Assembly (NCBI GenBank): GCA_026874595.1
Contig: CM049307.1
Span: 57,707,870-57,771,869 of the forward strand
DNA: 64,000 nucleotides
Reading direction: 5' to 3'
Source of the DNA: Sipunculus nudus
Taxonomy: Eukaryota; Annelida; Sipuncula; Golfingiida; Sipunculidae
Shown: in pieces, positions 63,661 to 64,000 of the stretch
How the letters are laid out: each line of letters starts with the position of its first letter
How positions within the stretch are numbered: position 1 is the stretch's first letter
Notes under the pieces: generated by a model
The model's input: the letters and a program-made list of their open reading frames with translations, nothing else
The model's database searches: none
Told to the model about the DNA's origin: nothing
Position numbers and translations under genes: made by a program

Positions 63661-64000
63661 ATTCATCTAGTTTATGCACCATCTGGGGGGGGGGGGAGTG
63701 CAGGGCAGAGGGGAAGCCAGAGGGGGTGTGTTACATAATGCAAGTGAAGGCTGTACTACTAGGTGGGCTAGATGTAAACAACACTTGACATGGTGTATGA
63801 AAACGTGAATAAAAGCTATTCTTTCCAATCAATTTCTTTGAAATTTCAGATTTTAAAAGATTAAATCCTTATGTTTATATGCTGTGAAAATTAAATCAAC
63901 AGTGCCAAAGTTGAACAAAATTTAAGGTATTGTTTTTTTATTTATGCAAATAACTTGAAAAAAATGCAAAATTCATATCTAATTTTGGGTAAACAATTGA
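63661..64000. repeat. Family F fragment with poly-G, running off the window
   Basis: A poly-G run at about 63686-63696, then sequence shared with 26100-26300 and 30650-30800 (CTGTGAAAATTAAATCAA, CAAAGTTGAACAAAATTTAA). Confidence 0.55.

Overview
The window looks like AT-rich nuclear DNA of a marine or freshwater invertebrate, most likely a bivalve mollusc. The grounds are split genes with consensus GT/AG splice sites, a large C2H2 zinc-finger array, a rhodopsin-like GPCR, a tRNA-derived SINE, and many interspersed elements built like the oyster 'pearl' repeats: tandem monomers, an ACGG-type microsatellite and a 3' hairpin. The clade is inferred from repeat style. No sequence here fixes the species.

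Layout. 0-5 kb: a one-exon divergent GPCR (minus strand, 1253-2167) and a SINE (about 4233-4490). 5.6-8.6 kb: the 5' end of a Ty3/gypsy-type LTR element (LTR, tRNA-Pro primer site, start of gag), then a 968-bp inverted-repeat element. 11-18.75 kb: a minus-strand split gene whose first three exons keep reading phase and predict a PWWP-like domain. Its serine-rich 3' part is damaged and partly duplicated, and one intron carries a 212-bp higher-order minisatellite. 19-22.7 kb: a pearl-like element split by a hAT-like element that itself holds another inverted-repeat element. 22.9-25.4 kb: a decayed zinc-finger gene copy. 25.4-30.9 kb: pearl-like elements. 30.9-32.3 kb: integrase C-terminus, then the start of reverse transcriptase, then a 3' LTR of the same retroelement family as at 5.6 kb. 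33-38.5 kb: a possible second LTR family, a pearl-like element with another nested precisely inside it, and a 328-bp tandem repeat. 39.8-46.3 kb: a stack of insertions including a 3.7-kb element with TTAA target duplication and a broken THAP domain. 46.9-48.1 kb: two small inverted-repeat elements. 48.4-51.9 kb: the larger zinc-finger gene copy (about 30 fingers plus an N-terminal module of repeated CxxC half-fingers), with several lesions. 52-64 kb: almost entirely pearl-like arrays, one interrupted by a hAT element with an 8-bp target duplication.

The main unexplained structure is the pearl-like community. At least five families unrelated in their internal sequence (called A, B, C, E and H here) follow one rule: a sequence just inside the 5' end is the reverse complement of the outer arm of the 3' hairpin. 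This matches the known plan of Helentron-associated elements (HINEs). Several families also carry the same 12-base palindrome GGTGGCGCCACC inside their monomers. Intact protein-coding content is low: only the GPCR reads through without damage. All functional assignments come from reading the sequence by eye; no database search was run.
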